Below the pieces are notes generated by a model. It worked only from the letters and a program-made list of their open reading frames with translations. It did no database searches and had not been told where the DNA came from. Shown piece by piece: positions 1 to 6,084 of a stretch of 7,272 nt of DNA. The stretch is from contig PFFZ01000056.1 in the NCBI GenBank assembly GCA_002781805.1, forward strand, positions 1 to 7,272, given 5' to 3'. Within the stretch, counting starts at the first letter, position 1. Each line of letters begins with the position of its first letter. The DNA is from Nitrosopumilales archaeon CG15_BIG_FIL_POST_REV_8_21_14_020_37_12 (GTDB lineage Archaea > Thermoproteota > Nitrososphaeria > Nitrososphaerales > Nitrosopumilaceae). Position numbers and translations under genes: made by a program.

Positions 1-830
1 ATCATCTTGCTTGTAGCCTCTGCATATCTTTTCATCTCTGTCTTTTTTTCCTCATCGTATTTTTCAAATGTTTTATCTGTCCATTTTTCTTTATCTCCGT
101 GCTTTTCTGTGTATTTTTTATTTAGCCTGATTTTTTCTGCTCTCATGTGTGTATGCAGAATATACAGTGAATTTACAATGACGACAAACTTGTCATCTGC
201 CTGCACATACCTGCGTAAATATGCAAATTCTAACAAGTCGTATACAAACTCATGACTTCTGAATTTCCTACAGCATTCCAATCCCAAGATTTCTATCTTG
301 GAAAATATCTCATTTGCAACTGCTATTGTACACTGTTGCATGTTTATAATTTCACTTATGATCTCTTCTTTTTTTAGACTGTAATCTTCACTGTGTTTAA
401 TTATCAAAAATAAAACAATGTCTTTTATCACATCCTCTTTGATCTCAGTGGATTCCGATGTTGCTGCACCTGAATTTATCCTTAACAGCATGCTGTTTAT
501 CTTTGCATCAATGTCAAGCAATAGTTTTTCATATCTTACGTCATCGATTTTGTTTTCCGTAATGTTTTCTATGACTCGACTTCGCTGTGCTTCCAGCCTC
601 CCAATCTGTCTTAAAATAAAATCCTCACTGTCTTGTTTTATCTCCTCTTTAATATTGGAATACCAATATTTGATGTCCTCATTAATCGTGTTGCGATTGA
701 TCTTCATCAAATCTGCAATCTTTGTTGCAGGATATCCAAACTCAAAATGAAGCCTAAAGACCTCTTTTTGTCGCTTTTCACGTTCGTCTTTAGAGTATGG
801 CCCTCCTCTCTTTTCTTGAGCCAGTGCCAT
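1..830 (-). CDS. HTH-domain protein of unknown function (partial, 3' end beyond window)
   Basis: The reading frame is open from the ATG at 830 to the left edge (276 complete codons, no stop), so the C-terminus is missing. I do not recognise a named family. Residues about 23-60 look like a helix-turn-helix: a helix (EVFRLHFEFG), then PATKIADLMKI, then a likely recognition helix (NRNTINEDIKYWY), as in homeodomain-like or terminase-small-subunit-like HTHs. Residues about 61-120 are charged and helical, perhaps a coiled coil. About 130-240 is a second, more hydrophobic helical region with three Cys (C167, C186, C187). From about 230 on it is Lys/Glu-rich. There is no signal peptide or membrane segment, so it is probably cytoplasmic and DNA-binding (inference). 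An in-frame TAA just upstream (minus strand) leaves ATG 830 as the only sensible start; no Shine-Dalgarno is visible. The + strand ORFs in this stretch are shadows of this gene. Real gene: likely; function: unknown. Confidence 0.8.
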   Translation of the reverse strand, partial: MALAQEKRGGPYSKDEREKRQKEVFRLHFEFGYPATKIADLMKINRNTINEDIKYWYSNIKEEIKQDSEDFILRQIGRLEAQRSRVIENITENKIDDVRYEKLLLDIDAKINSMLLRINSGAATSESTEIKEDVIKDIVLFLIIKHSEDYSLKKEEIISEIINMQQCTIAVANEIFSKIEILGLECCRKFRSHEFVYDLLEFAYLRRYVQADDKFVVIVNSLYILHTHMRAEKIRLNKKYTEKHGDKEKWTDKTFEKYDEEKKTEMKRYAEATSKM

Positions 831-851
831 TATTTCATTACGTCGTGGATC

Positions 852-947
852 AATTTACTAGATCTGCATAGCAGATATCTGACCAAAAGTCAACACCAAA
901 TCAATCCAATTTTAAAAATTGCCTAGTTCTGCATAGTTATCTGACCA
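852..947. repeat. Degenerate direct repeat pair in the divergent hisS/HTH-gene spacer
   Basis: Copy 1 is 852-885 (34 nt) and copy 2 is 917-947 (31 nt). Both contain CTAG, TCTGCATAG (863-871 and 928-936) and TATCTGACCA (876-885 and 938-947). They differ by a 3-nt gap and a few substitutions. Weaker similarity (CAACACCA versus CCACGCCA) continues to about 898 and 959. Copy 1 includes a perfect inverted repeat, ATCTGC-ATA-GCAGAT (862-876). The location between two divergent starts, one of them for an HTH protein, suggests operator sites or a local duplication (inference). Confidence 0.6.
907..921. promoter_or_regulatory. AT-rich palindrome, possible bidirectional TATA region
   Basis: CAATTTT-A-AAAATTG is a perfect inverted repeat with 7-nt arms around position 914. 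It lies between the two direct-repeat copies and about 84-86 bp from both the HTH-gene start (830) and the hisS start (1000). It could be a TATA element for the HTH gene with a leader of roughly 55 nt. A TATA-like stretch nearer that gene (852-859) would instead give a leaderless message. The function is not shown by sequence alone. Confidence 0.3.
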
Positions 948-962
948 TATTCCACGCCAGAG

Positions 963-974
963 AAATATCTAAAT
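963..974 (+). promoter_or_regulatory. Putative TATA box of hisS
   Basis: The AT-rich element AAATATCTAAAT is centred about 30 nt upstream of the TTG at 1000, with no Shine-Dalgarno between. This geometry fits an archaeal leaderless promoter, but the match to TTTAAATA is only moderate. Confidence 0.4.
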
Positions 975-999
975 CACAACCTGATACAGTCTAACCATC

Positions 1000-2280
1000 T
1001 TGGAACTGCCACGAGGAATGAGGGACTTTGAAGGATCTGAGAATGCCAACATAGAACACATCAGAAGTCATTTCAAACAACTCTCCTCACTTTACGGATT
1101 TTCCTTTATGGATCCTTCCCACATCGAACTATTATCCACATTGGAGACCAAGTCAGGACCTGCCATAAGAGATGAAATCTACTATTTCAAGGACAAGGGG
1201 GACAGGGAGGTGGCACTGCGATTTGACTTTACAATGGGATTGACGCGATATGTGACATCCCAGAAATCAATGAAATTGCCTGCAAAAGTCTCTGCATTTG
1301 GAGGCGTATTTCGGTATGACGAGCCGCAAAAGGGCAGATACAGGTACTTTCACCAATGGGATGTTGAAATTTATGGCAAATCAAATATAGAGTCTGAAGC
1401 TGAAATCATCGAGCTTACATCCAGACTGTTTGATTCATTGTTGATCAAAAACATTACAATTGATATCAATCACAGAAACCTTGTTGAATCATACATAAAC
1501 AAAGTATTTGATTCAAAAGATCCCCAACTAGTAGGCGACATCTTAAGGGCAATTGACAAAATTTCAAAAAAATCAAAAGATGAAATTCTAGCCGAATTCA
1601 AAGAAAGATATGATTCATCGAAACTGGAGAAAATTATAGAGTTTTCCCAGATAAAGGGAACCATACATGATGTAGAACAAAAATTTGATACCTCCCAACT
1701 TGAATCCTGGGATGAAATAAAATCACTTGTTGATTCGCTTGAAAATCGAGGTGTCTCAAATGTACGAATCAATTTTGGAATTGTCAGGGGTCTTGACTAT
1801 TATTCGGGAATGGTATTTGAGGTGTTTGACAAAAATTCTACACTGGGTGCTTTGGCAGGCGGAGGACGATATGATGCGTTGACCAAAGCATTTGGCAGAG
1901 AAGACATTGGGGCAACGGGTGTAGCAGGTGGTGTCGAAAGAATCATCCTAACCATGCAAGAACAGGGAATAATTCCAGAGATTTACCACAACCGTGTATC
2001 TGTTCTTTACATCAATGACGAAATGCAGAAGGTTGCAATGTCTATTGCATCCTTGCTTCGATTAAACAACATTGCAACTGACATTGATCTAACCGGAAAG
2101 AGCCTAAAAAAACAGATGGAAAATGCAACAAATTCCAAATATTGTGTTATAGTTGCACCAAAGGAGCTAGAAAACGGCAAAATAGTTTTAAGAAACATGA
2201 AAGATGGAACAGAAACACAAGTAGAAATTGAAACTATAACTGATGATCCAAGATCTATTCTTAGTTTAGAAATGCCCTAG
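1000..2280 (+). CDS. hisS: Histidyl-tRNA synthetase
   Basis: Cytoplasmic class II aminoacyl-tRNA synthetase that charges tRNA-His with histidine using ATP. At 426 residues it has the usual HisRS length. The N-terminus MELPRGMRDFEG is the conserved family start. Motif 2 is in FRYDEPQKGRYRYFHQWDVE (104-123); the histidine-specific HisA motif is RGLDYYSG (263-270); the motif 3 region runs from GGGRYDAL (287-294) to GATGVAGGVERI (304-315). Residues about 330-420 form the anticodon-binding domain. The start is TTG at 1000: an in-frame TGA at 982-984 excludes longer forms, and the next ATG (1018) would cut off the conserved LPRG. No ribosome binding site is seen, so translation is probably leaderless. 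The gene stands alone, and its last 20 bp overlap the convergent aIF6 gene. All key motifs are intact. Confidence 0.97.
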   Translation: MELPRGMRDFEGSENANIEHIRSHFKQLSSLYGFSFMDPSHIELLSTLETKSGPAIRDEIYYFKDKGDREVALRFDFTMGLTRYVTSQKSMKLPAKVSAFGGVFRYDEPQKGRYRYFHQWDVEIYGKSNIESEAEIIELTSRLFDSLLIKNITIDINHRNLVESYINKVFDSKDPQLVGDILRAIDKISKKSKDEILAEFKERYDSSKLEKIIEFSQIKGTIHDVEQKFDTSQLESWDEIKSLVDSLENRGVSNVRINFGIVRGLDYYSGMVFEVFDKNSTLGALAGGGRYDALTKAFGREDIGATGVAGGVERIILTMQEQGIIPEIYHNRVSVLYINDEMQKVAMSIASLLRLNNIATDIDLTGKSLKKQMENATNSKYCVIVAPKELENGKIVLRNMKDGTETQVEIETITDDPRSILSLEMP

Positions 2281-2926
2281 TCATCATCATTATTTCAGGA
2301 CCAGAGGTCATTGTTCCAACCACAATACAGTTGTTGTTGGCAAGTATTCCTGATGAGACATACGGAATACCATTGTTTACTGTACAGTGCTCTATTTTTA
2401 CGCCTAAAATATTGGAAAATTTCTTCATGTCCTCCTCGTCTGCCTCAGGATGAATCACTGCACCTGAATTGTTTGCAACCATTACAGCACCTGTCTGATT
2501 AAACCCTGCAATTCTTTTCTGAATCACCTCAACTCCGAGAACTTCTTTTATCGTTGAAACATCTTCTTTTGACAGCCAAGGAGACACAACAGCACCTTTG
2601 TCGTTTGCGCATATAACGTTGCCAAGTGCAGTATATTTTGAATCTAAAACCCCTACTTCCAAATCTGTCTGCTTTTTTAGAGCATCATACTCGTTTTGAT
2701 AGGCTGTCTTTGGCAACAGAATTCCCTTGTTGTTCATTACAGCTAGTGCTCCAAGCAATCTTGTATTTGCTATTGACAAGTACATGTATTCGGCCTTTAG
2801 ATACCCTGCAAGTTTTTCTGCCTTTGATTCTGCAAAACCCATTGGAACCAATACATACTTGTCATTGACATTAATGTAAATTCCAATGTTTGGCCCTCTG
2901 TACACGTCATACTTGATAATGTCCAT
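2261..2926 (-). CDS. eif6: Translation initiation factor 6 (aIF6), ribosome anti-association factor
   Basis: aIF6 binds the large ribosomal subunit and blocks premature joining with the small subunit; the eukaryotic homologue eIF6 also acts in 60S maturation. The protein is 221 residues, the normal archaeal length, and shows the repeated pentein-fold signature: NNKGILLP (65-72), NDKGAVVSP (108-116), NNSGAVIHP (152-160) and, degenerate, NNNCIVVG (197-204), plus TALGN (99-103). I start it at ATG 2926 (MDIIKYDVYRGPNIG) because archaeal aIF6 proteins begin at this point. The frame extends upstream to an ATG at 2980, adding 18 residues (MEKSGFLTF...) that look unlike the family. There is no clear Shine-Dalgarno at either, so the start is less sure than the identity. 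It is divergent from the first ferredoxin gene and convergent with hisS, overlapping it by 20 bp. Confidence 0.93.
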   Translation of the reverse strand: MDIIKYDVYRGPNIGIYINVNDKYVLVPMGFAESKAEKLAGYLKAEYMYLSIANTRLLGALAVMNNKGILLPKTAYQNEYDALKKQTDLEVGVLDSKYTALGNVICANDKGAVVSPWLSKEDVSTIKEVLGVEVIQKRIAGFNQTGAVMVANNSGAVIHPEADEEDMKKFSNILGVKIEHCTVNNGIPYVSSGILANNNCIVVGTMTSGPEIMMMTRAFLN

Positions 2927-3015
2927 TACTCTGTATGTATAGTCCAATGTTATGAACGTAAGGAATCCAGACTTTTCCATAAAATCTTATTTCCACATCA
3001 AAACTACTGTCTAGC

Positions 3016-3023
3016 TTTAAATA
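3016..3023 (+). promoter_or_regulatory. TATA box of ferredoxin gene 1 (leaderless promoter)
   Basis: TTTAAATA begins exactly 30 nt before the ATG at 3046, within the longer string TGTCTAGCTTTAAATAA. The spacing places the transcription start at or next to the ATG, and no ribosome binding site precedes it. The same string with one change precedes the second ferredoxin gene. The near-symmetric element could also serve aIF6 on the minus strand. Confidence 0.75.
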
Positions 3024-3024
3024 A

Positions 3025-3567
<543 letters not shown>

Positions 3568-3592
3568 GTATGACCTAAAATCTTATTCGAAA

Positions 3593-3633
3593 TTTTATTT
3601 TTATTATTTTTTGTAATTTTTAATGAAATTTTT
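3593..3633 (+). terminator. T-rich transcription terminator after ferredoxin 1
   Basis: Several T-runs (TTTT, TTTTT, TTTTTT and further runs of five) begin about 25 bp after the stop, without a GC hairpin. Archaeal RNA polymerase terminates on such U-tracts. The position before the ferredoxin 2 promoter supports separate transcripts. Confidence 0.6.
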
Positions 3634-3682
3634 AGAAACTATGTGTTTCACTCACATTTAGTCGCAACTAATTTTGTCTAGA

Positions 3683-3690
3683 TTTAAATA
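3683..3690 (+). promoter_or_regulatory. TATA box of ferredoxin gene 2 (leaderless promoter)
   Basis: TTTAAATA begins 29 nt before the ATG at 3712, in the context TGTCTAGATTTAAATAA. This differs by one base from the corresponding stretch before ferredoxin 1. No ribosome binding site is present, so the message is probably leaderless. Confidence 0.75.
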
Positions 3691-3711
3691 ATATTTTGAA
3701 ATAGCCGAAGC

Positions 3712-4248
3712 ATGCCAATAGATGAAAAATTTGTCGAAAATCTAGAAGTAGTTGGTAAGACACTGCACGCAGATGGAGAGCACTTTCACTTTATCTGGGG
3801 TAAAGGCAGAACTGATGGCGAGGCATTTTCTAACGATGATGTCAAGGCAGCATATGAAGCACGTGGAGAAAAACAAGTTCCACTTGGAATCCACGGAACA
3901 ACAGTCGCAGTCGACTGGGACTCTTGTGTTGCAGCAGGTTCTTGCATGAGTGTCTGTCCAGTACAGACCTTCCAATGGTATAGAACCGAACAAGACGTGC
4001 CAGCAGCTGATGTCATCGGTAAAACATTTGAAGGAACTGGTTTGACTGAACAAGATGAACGTCTAGACTACACAGACAAATCAATGCCAATCAGAGAACA
4101 TGATTGTACACAATGCATGGCATGTCAAGAAGCTTGTCCAACACACGCAATCTTGATTGAACCATCATACCAATCATATCATGAAAAAGCAGCCGGTACC
4201 TTTGTAGCATTAAAAGGCGGTTCAGAAAACCCACACGCACACGATTAA
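3712..4248 (+). CDS. 7Fe ferredoxin, zinc-ferredoxin (zfx) type, copy 2
   Basis: Paralogue of the preceding ferredoxin: 178 residues, same start MPI, shared [18 protein letters not shown] and PIREHDC blocks, so a tandem duplication. Cluster I: C72-x5-C78-x3-C82-P with Ala75 in place of the second Cys (Asp in copy 1), still predicting 3Fe-4S. Cluster II: C132-x2-C135-x2-C138-x3-C142-P, 4Fe-4S. Zinc-site comparison: H24, H26 and the third His (H61 in GIHGT) are present, but the Asp ligand position is Met125. It has a shorter loop at 31-38 than copy 1 and a C-terminal tail ending PHAHD that copy 1 lacks. A strong TATA box and a T-rich tract flank the gene, so it is its own transcription unit. 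Electron-carrier role is confident; the specific partner is unknown. Confidence 0.92.
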   Translation: MPIDEKFVENLEVVGKTLHADGEHFHFIWGKGRTDGEAFSNDDVKAAYEARGEKQVPLGIHGTTVAVDWDSCVAAGSCMSVCPVQTFQWYRTEQDVPAADVIGKTFEGTGLTEQDERLDYTDKSMPIREHDCTQCMACQEACPTHAILIEPSYQSYHEKAAGTFVALKGGSENPHAHD

Positions 4249-4253
4249 AGAAA

Positions 4254-4280
4254 TCTTTTCTTTTTTCTTCTTTTTAATTT
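4254..4280 (+). terminator. T-rich transcription terminator after ferredoxin 2
   Basis: A nearly pure pyrimidine tract with runs of four, six (TTTTTT) and five T starts 6 bp after the TAA stop. It lies before the tRNA promoter and has no hairpin, as expected for archaeal termination. Confidence 0.65.
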
Positions 4281-4303
4281 AGAAAACCAATGTATCTCAA
4301 CAA

Positions 4304-4310
4304 ATTTTAA
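4304..4310 (+). promoter_or_regulatory. TATA box of tRNA-Ser gene
   Basis: ATTTTAA is centred about 26 nt upstream of the first mature tRNA base (4333), the standard archaeal TATA-to-start distance. Confidence 0.5.
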
Positions 4311-4332
4311 TCACTACTTTCCAACACTTTTC

Positions 4333-4416
4333 GCAGAGGTCGCCTAGCTCGGTAGGGCGCGGGCCTTGAGAGCCTGTGTGCGCAAGCATACGGGGGTTCA
4401 AATCCCTCTCTCTGCG
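4333..4416 (+). tRNA. tRNA-Ser(TGA), class II, intronless
   Basis: The full cloverleaf folds by hand. Acceptor GCAGAGG (4333-4339) pairs with TCTCTGC (4409-4415), and the discriminator is G (4416). The D-stem is GCCT/GGGC with GG in the loop. The anticodon stem is CGGGC/GCCTG around the loop CTTGAGA, giving anticodon TGA at 4367-4369 (reads UCA and, by wobble, other UCN codons). A 5-bp long variable arm (TGTGC, GCAA loop, GCATA) is the serine/leucine class II hallmark, and discriminator G agrees with serine. The T-arm is GGGGG-TTCAAAT-CCCTC. No intron and no encoded CCA; CTTTT follows and may end transcription. It lies 3 bp from the 3' end of the convergent rfcS gene. Confidence 0.97.
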
Positions 4417-4419
4417 CTT

Positions 4420-5370
4420 TTAACTTTCTATCTTTCCAAGTTCTGCCAAAAGTGCAGATAACTGAATTTCTGGATTTGCTCCAACTAGAATTCTGTAGTC
4501 ATATTTTGCGATAACCTCTAAAATGTCTGATAGTTTTTCATGTTTTGACTTGAACACTGCCGAATTTAGATATTTTAGAAAATCCGATTCAGACATGCCA
4601 TAAACTTTGATCAACTCGATCATCTTCTCTCTTGCATCTGTAATTTTTCCTGCCAGTGCAATTTTTAGAACCTCGTCTACATCCGTAGTCTTTGTCAATC
4701 CTGCTGATGCCTTTACGTGCTCCTCCGTAACTGCTCCAAGACTTGCTGTTGCCTGCAAAAGGTTGATGGCGTGTCTGAGATCTCCCTCTGAATAGTCGTA
4801 TATTGCCTGTATACCCTTCTTGTCTGCCTTGACTTTTTCTTTTTTGGCAATATTTTCAAGATGATTAATTACATCCTCCTGAGGTATAGACGTGAACTTG
4901 AAGGTGGCACATCTACTTTGAATAGGGTCTATGATCTTTGAAATATTGTTTGCAATCAGGATGAATCTGCAGTATCTTGCAGTGTCCTCTATTATCCTTC
5001 TAAGTGCAGTCTGGGCATCAGCAGTCATTTCATCTGCTTCATCTAAAATAATGATCTTAAATGGCACATCTGCCATTCCGGCATATCTTGAGAATTTCTT
5101 TACTTTTTCTCTTACCATCCCTATTCCTCTCTCATCTGATGCGTTTAATTCCAGAGTATAGTCTCTAACGTATTCTCCGAGGATCTGCCTTGCAATGCAT
5201 AGTGCTGTTGTAGTTTTTCCAACTCCTGCAGAACCAGAAAATAGCAGATGTGGCATGTCCGTTGGATCTTTGATTAGTGCTTCTAAACTTCCAATAATTT
5301 CGGTTTGATTGACCACTTCAGACAATGTCTGAGGCCTATACTTTTCAACCCACATACCACTGGCTAACAT
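4420..5370 (-). CDS. rfcS: Replication factor C small subunit (clamp loader AAA+ ATPase)
   Basis: Subunit of the archaeal clamp loader, which uses ATP to open PCNA and place it on primer-template DNA. Numbered from ATG 5370 (316 residues, normal for RfcS): MWVEKYRP near the N-terminus, Walker A GSAGVGKT (46-53), Walker B ILDEAD (108-113), the SRC arginine-finger motif (152-154), sensor 2 GDLRHAIN (196-203), then a helical C-terminal oligomerisation domain. The frame stays open to a TTG/ATG at 5430/5427, adding about 20 residues (MMYITITNS...) unlike the family. I prefer 5370 because TTTATTA lies 25-31 nt upstream, a leaderless geometry; ATG 5355, directly at MWVEKYRP, is also possible. No intein interrupts the P-loop. 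It is divergent from gins23-mcm and convergent with tRNA-Ser. Confidence 0.95.
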   Translation of the reverse strand: MLASGMWVEKYRPQTLSEVVNQTEIIGSLEALIKDPTDMPHLLFSGSAGVGKTTTALCIARQILGEYVRDYTLELNASDERGIGMVREKVKKFSRYAGMADVPFKIIILDEADEMTADAQTALRRIIEDTARYCRFILIANNISKIIDPIQSRCATFKFTSIPQEDVINHLENIAKKEKVKADKKGIQAIYDYSEGDLRHAINLLQATASLGAVTEEHVKASAGLTKTTDVDEVLKIALAGKITDAREKMIELIKVYGMSESDFLKYLNSAVFKSKHEKLSDILEVIAKYDYRILVGANPEIQLSALLAELGKIES

Positions 5371-5394
5371 GTGTACTCTAGGTTCAAAGCCCAC

Positions 5395-5401
5395 TAATAA
5401 A
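5395..5401 (-). promoter_or_regulatory. Putative TATA box of rfcS
   Basis: On the minus strand TTTATTA is centred 28 nt upstream of the ATG at 5370, the distance seen for the leaderless ferredoxin genes in this window. This supports the shorter RfcS start over 5430. Confidence 0.5.
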
Positions 5402-5474
5402 TCCGAATTGGTTATTGTGATATACATCAAATTAAAATCAGATTCTGCCTAAATCTTGTGCGCGATCAGCCTGA

Positions 5475-5484
5475 AATTAATTAG
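5475..5484 (+). promoter_or_regulatory. Possible TATA box of the gins23-mcm operon
   Basis: AAATTAATTA is the best TATA-like element upstream of the operon. It would put the transcription start near 5506 and give a leader of about 60 nt to ATG 5566. Alternatives cannot be excluded. Confidence 0.35.
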
Positions 5485-5554
5485 GATCAATTGATCTCAC
5501 AAAATTGTGAAGAGAATTGATCGATCCGATACATGTGGATCTTAGTGAAAAAAA

Positions 5555-5560
5555 GTGATC
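5555..5560 (+). promoter_or_regulatory. Shine-Dalgarno-like site deciding the gins23 start
   Basis: GTGATC ends 5 nt before ATG 5566, and its GTGAT part matches the archaeal anti-Shine-Dalgarno sequence at the 16S rRNA 3' end. It favours ATG 5566 over the in-frame ATG at 5533, which has no such site. Confidence 0.45.
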
Positions 5561-5565
5561 TTACG

Positions 5566-6084
5566 ATGAAGATAGACAAAGTAGAAAAACTGCATACGGT
5601 TGGATATAACCTAAAGGATGCCAAGGTCACCCTAAACCAAGACATCAAGATTAATGTTGCAGGAGTAAAGATTGATGGCACTCAGGGTGAGGTTCTAAAC
5701 TTACCATACTGGATTGGAAAGACATTGGCCGATAACAGGCTTGGAGCACTTGACATTCCTGACATGGTGACCGAACTAAAACAGGCACTATCAAAAGAAA
5801 AAATGGTTGGTGAGTATCAGCTGTCTACGCTTGATCCCCACTTTTACATCAAACTAAAACAATCAATGAAAGGACTGGACCGGGATGACTTTGATCATGT
5901 TGAAAGCATCATGCTTGAACTATTTAGAATGAGGAGAGGCAAGCTTGTAAAACTTGCAGACTCTATCAAACTTACATCAGAACTTTACAACAAGATTACC
6001 GTAGAGGAAGCCGTATTTTTCAAATCAATATATGAAAACAGTCAAGAATTTGAAAGACAGATCAGAGGTAGGACAAATGAGTAG
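5566..6084 (+). CDS. GINS complex subunit, probably Gins23
   Basis: GINS joins MCM (and Cdc45/GAN) in the archaeal CMG-like replicative helicase. From ATG 5566 the protein has 172 residues, a usual archaeal GINS size. The N-terminal part is beta-rich and leads into EVLNLPYWIGKTLADNRLG, which resembles the small B domain plus 'lPlWla..L' segment that comes first in Psf2/Psf3-type (Gins23) proteins. The rest is the helical A domain (VESIMLELFRMRRGKLVKLA). The order B then A, and position directly upstream of mcm as in Sulfolobus, argue for Gins23 rather than Gins15/51; assignment is by eye. The start could instead be ATG 5533 (11 more residues, MWILVKKSDLT). The stop overlaps the mcm start by 8 bp, implying translational coupling. 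Confidence 0.82.
   Translation: MKIDKVEKLHTVGYNLKDAKVTLNQDIKINVAGVKIDGTQGEVLNLPYWIGKTLADNRLGALDIPDMVTELKQALSKEKMVGEYQLSTLDPHFYIKLKQSMKGLDRDDFDHVESIMLELFRMRRGKLVKLADSIKLTSELYNKITVEEAVFFKSIYENSQEFERQIRGRTNE
6065..6069 (+). promoter_or_regulatory. Ribosome binding site of mcm inside gins23
   Basis: GAGGT lies 7 nt upstream of ATG 6077, within the last codons of the preceding gene. As an internal operon gene mcm needs such a site, in contrast with the leaderless genes elsewhere in the window. Confidence 0.65.

Larger units (their letters stand above)
5464..5560. promoter_or_regulatory. GATC-rich palindrome cluster in the rfcS / gins23 divergent promoter
   Basis: Seven GATC sites (starting at 5464, 5485, 5493, 5519, 5523, 5538 and 5557) fall within 97 bp. 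They include the perfect 12-bp palindrome GATCAATTGATC (5485-5496), directly followed by the inverted repeat TCACAA-AA-TTGTGA (5497-5510), and the palindrome GATCGATC (5519-5526). AATTGATC occurs twice, 26 bp apart (5489, 5515), and GATCTTA twice, 19 bp apart (5538, 5557). The cluster lies between divergent replication genes, so shared operator or methylation-sensitive sites are plausible (inference). Confidence 0.55.

Noticed and set aside
7..926. Three plus-strand ORFs (7-255, 418-750, 633-926)
   Set aside because: The first two are antisense to the continuous minus-strand HTH gene, and the third overlaps its 5' end and the spacer. They are rich in Ser/Phe/Leu as expected of a complement of an AT-rich gene and have no family resemblance.
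1470..2198. Antisense ORFs within hisS (1470-1772, 2007-2198)
   Set aside because: Shadows of an intact HisRS gene, without promoter or ribosome site and of biased composition.
2311..2868. Plus-strand ORFs over aIF6
   Set aside because: Complement of a gene with full pentein-repeat signatures; no independent coding evidence.
4333..4416. tRNA-Leu or an intron-containing tRNA
   Set aside because: The long variable arm would allow Leu, but the anticodon is TGA and the discriminator is G, which indicate Ser; all stems pair without an intron.
4607..5161. Plus-strand ORFs (4607-4795, 4931-5161) over rfcS
   Set aside because: Antisense shadows of the AAA+ coding sequence.
5464..5560. Classical archaeal origin recognition box (ORB) origin
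   Set aside because: No ORB-like G-tract plus dyad motif and no cdc6/orc1 gene in the window; only a GATC-rich palindromic cluster is seen, so an origin is not called.
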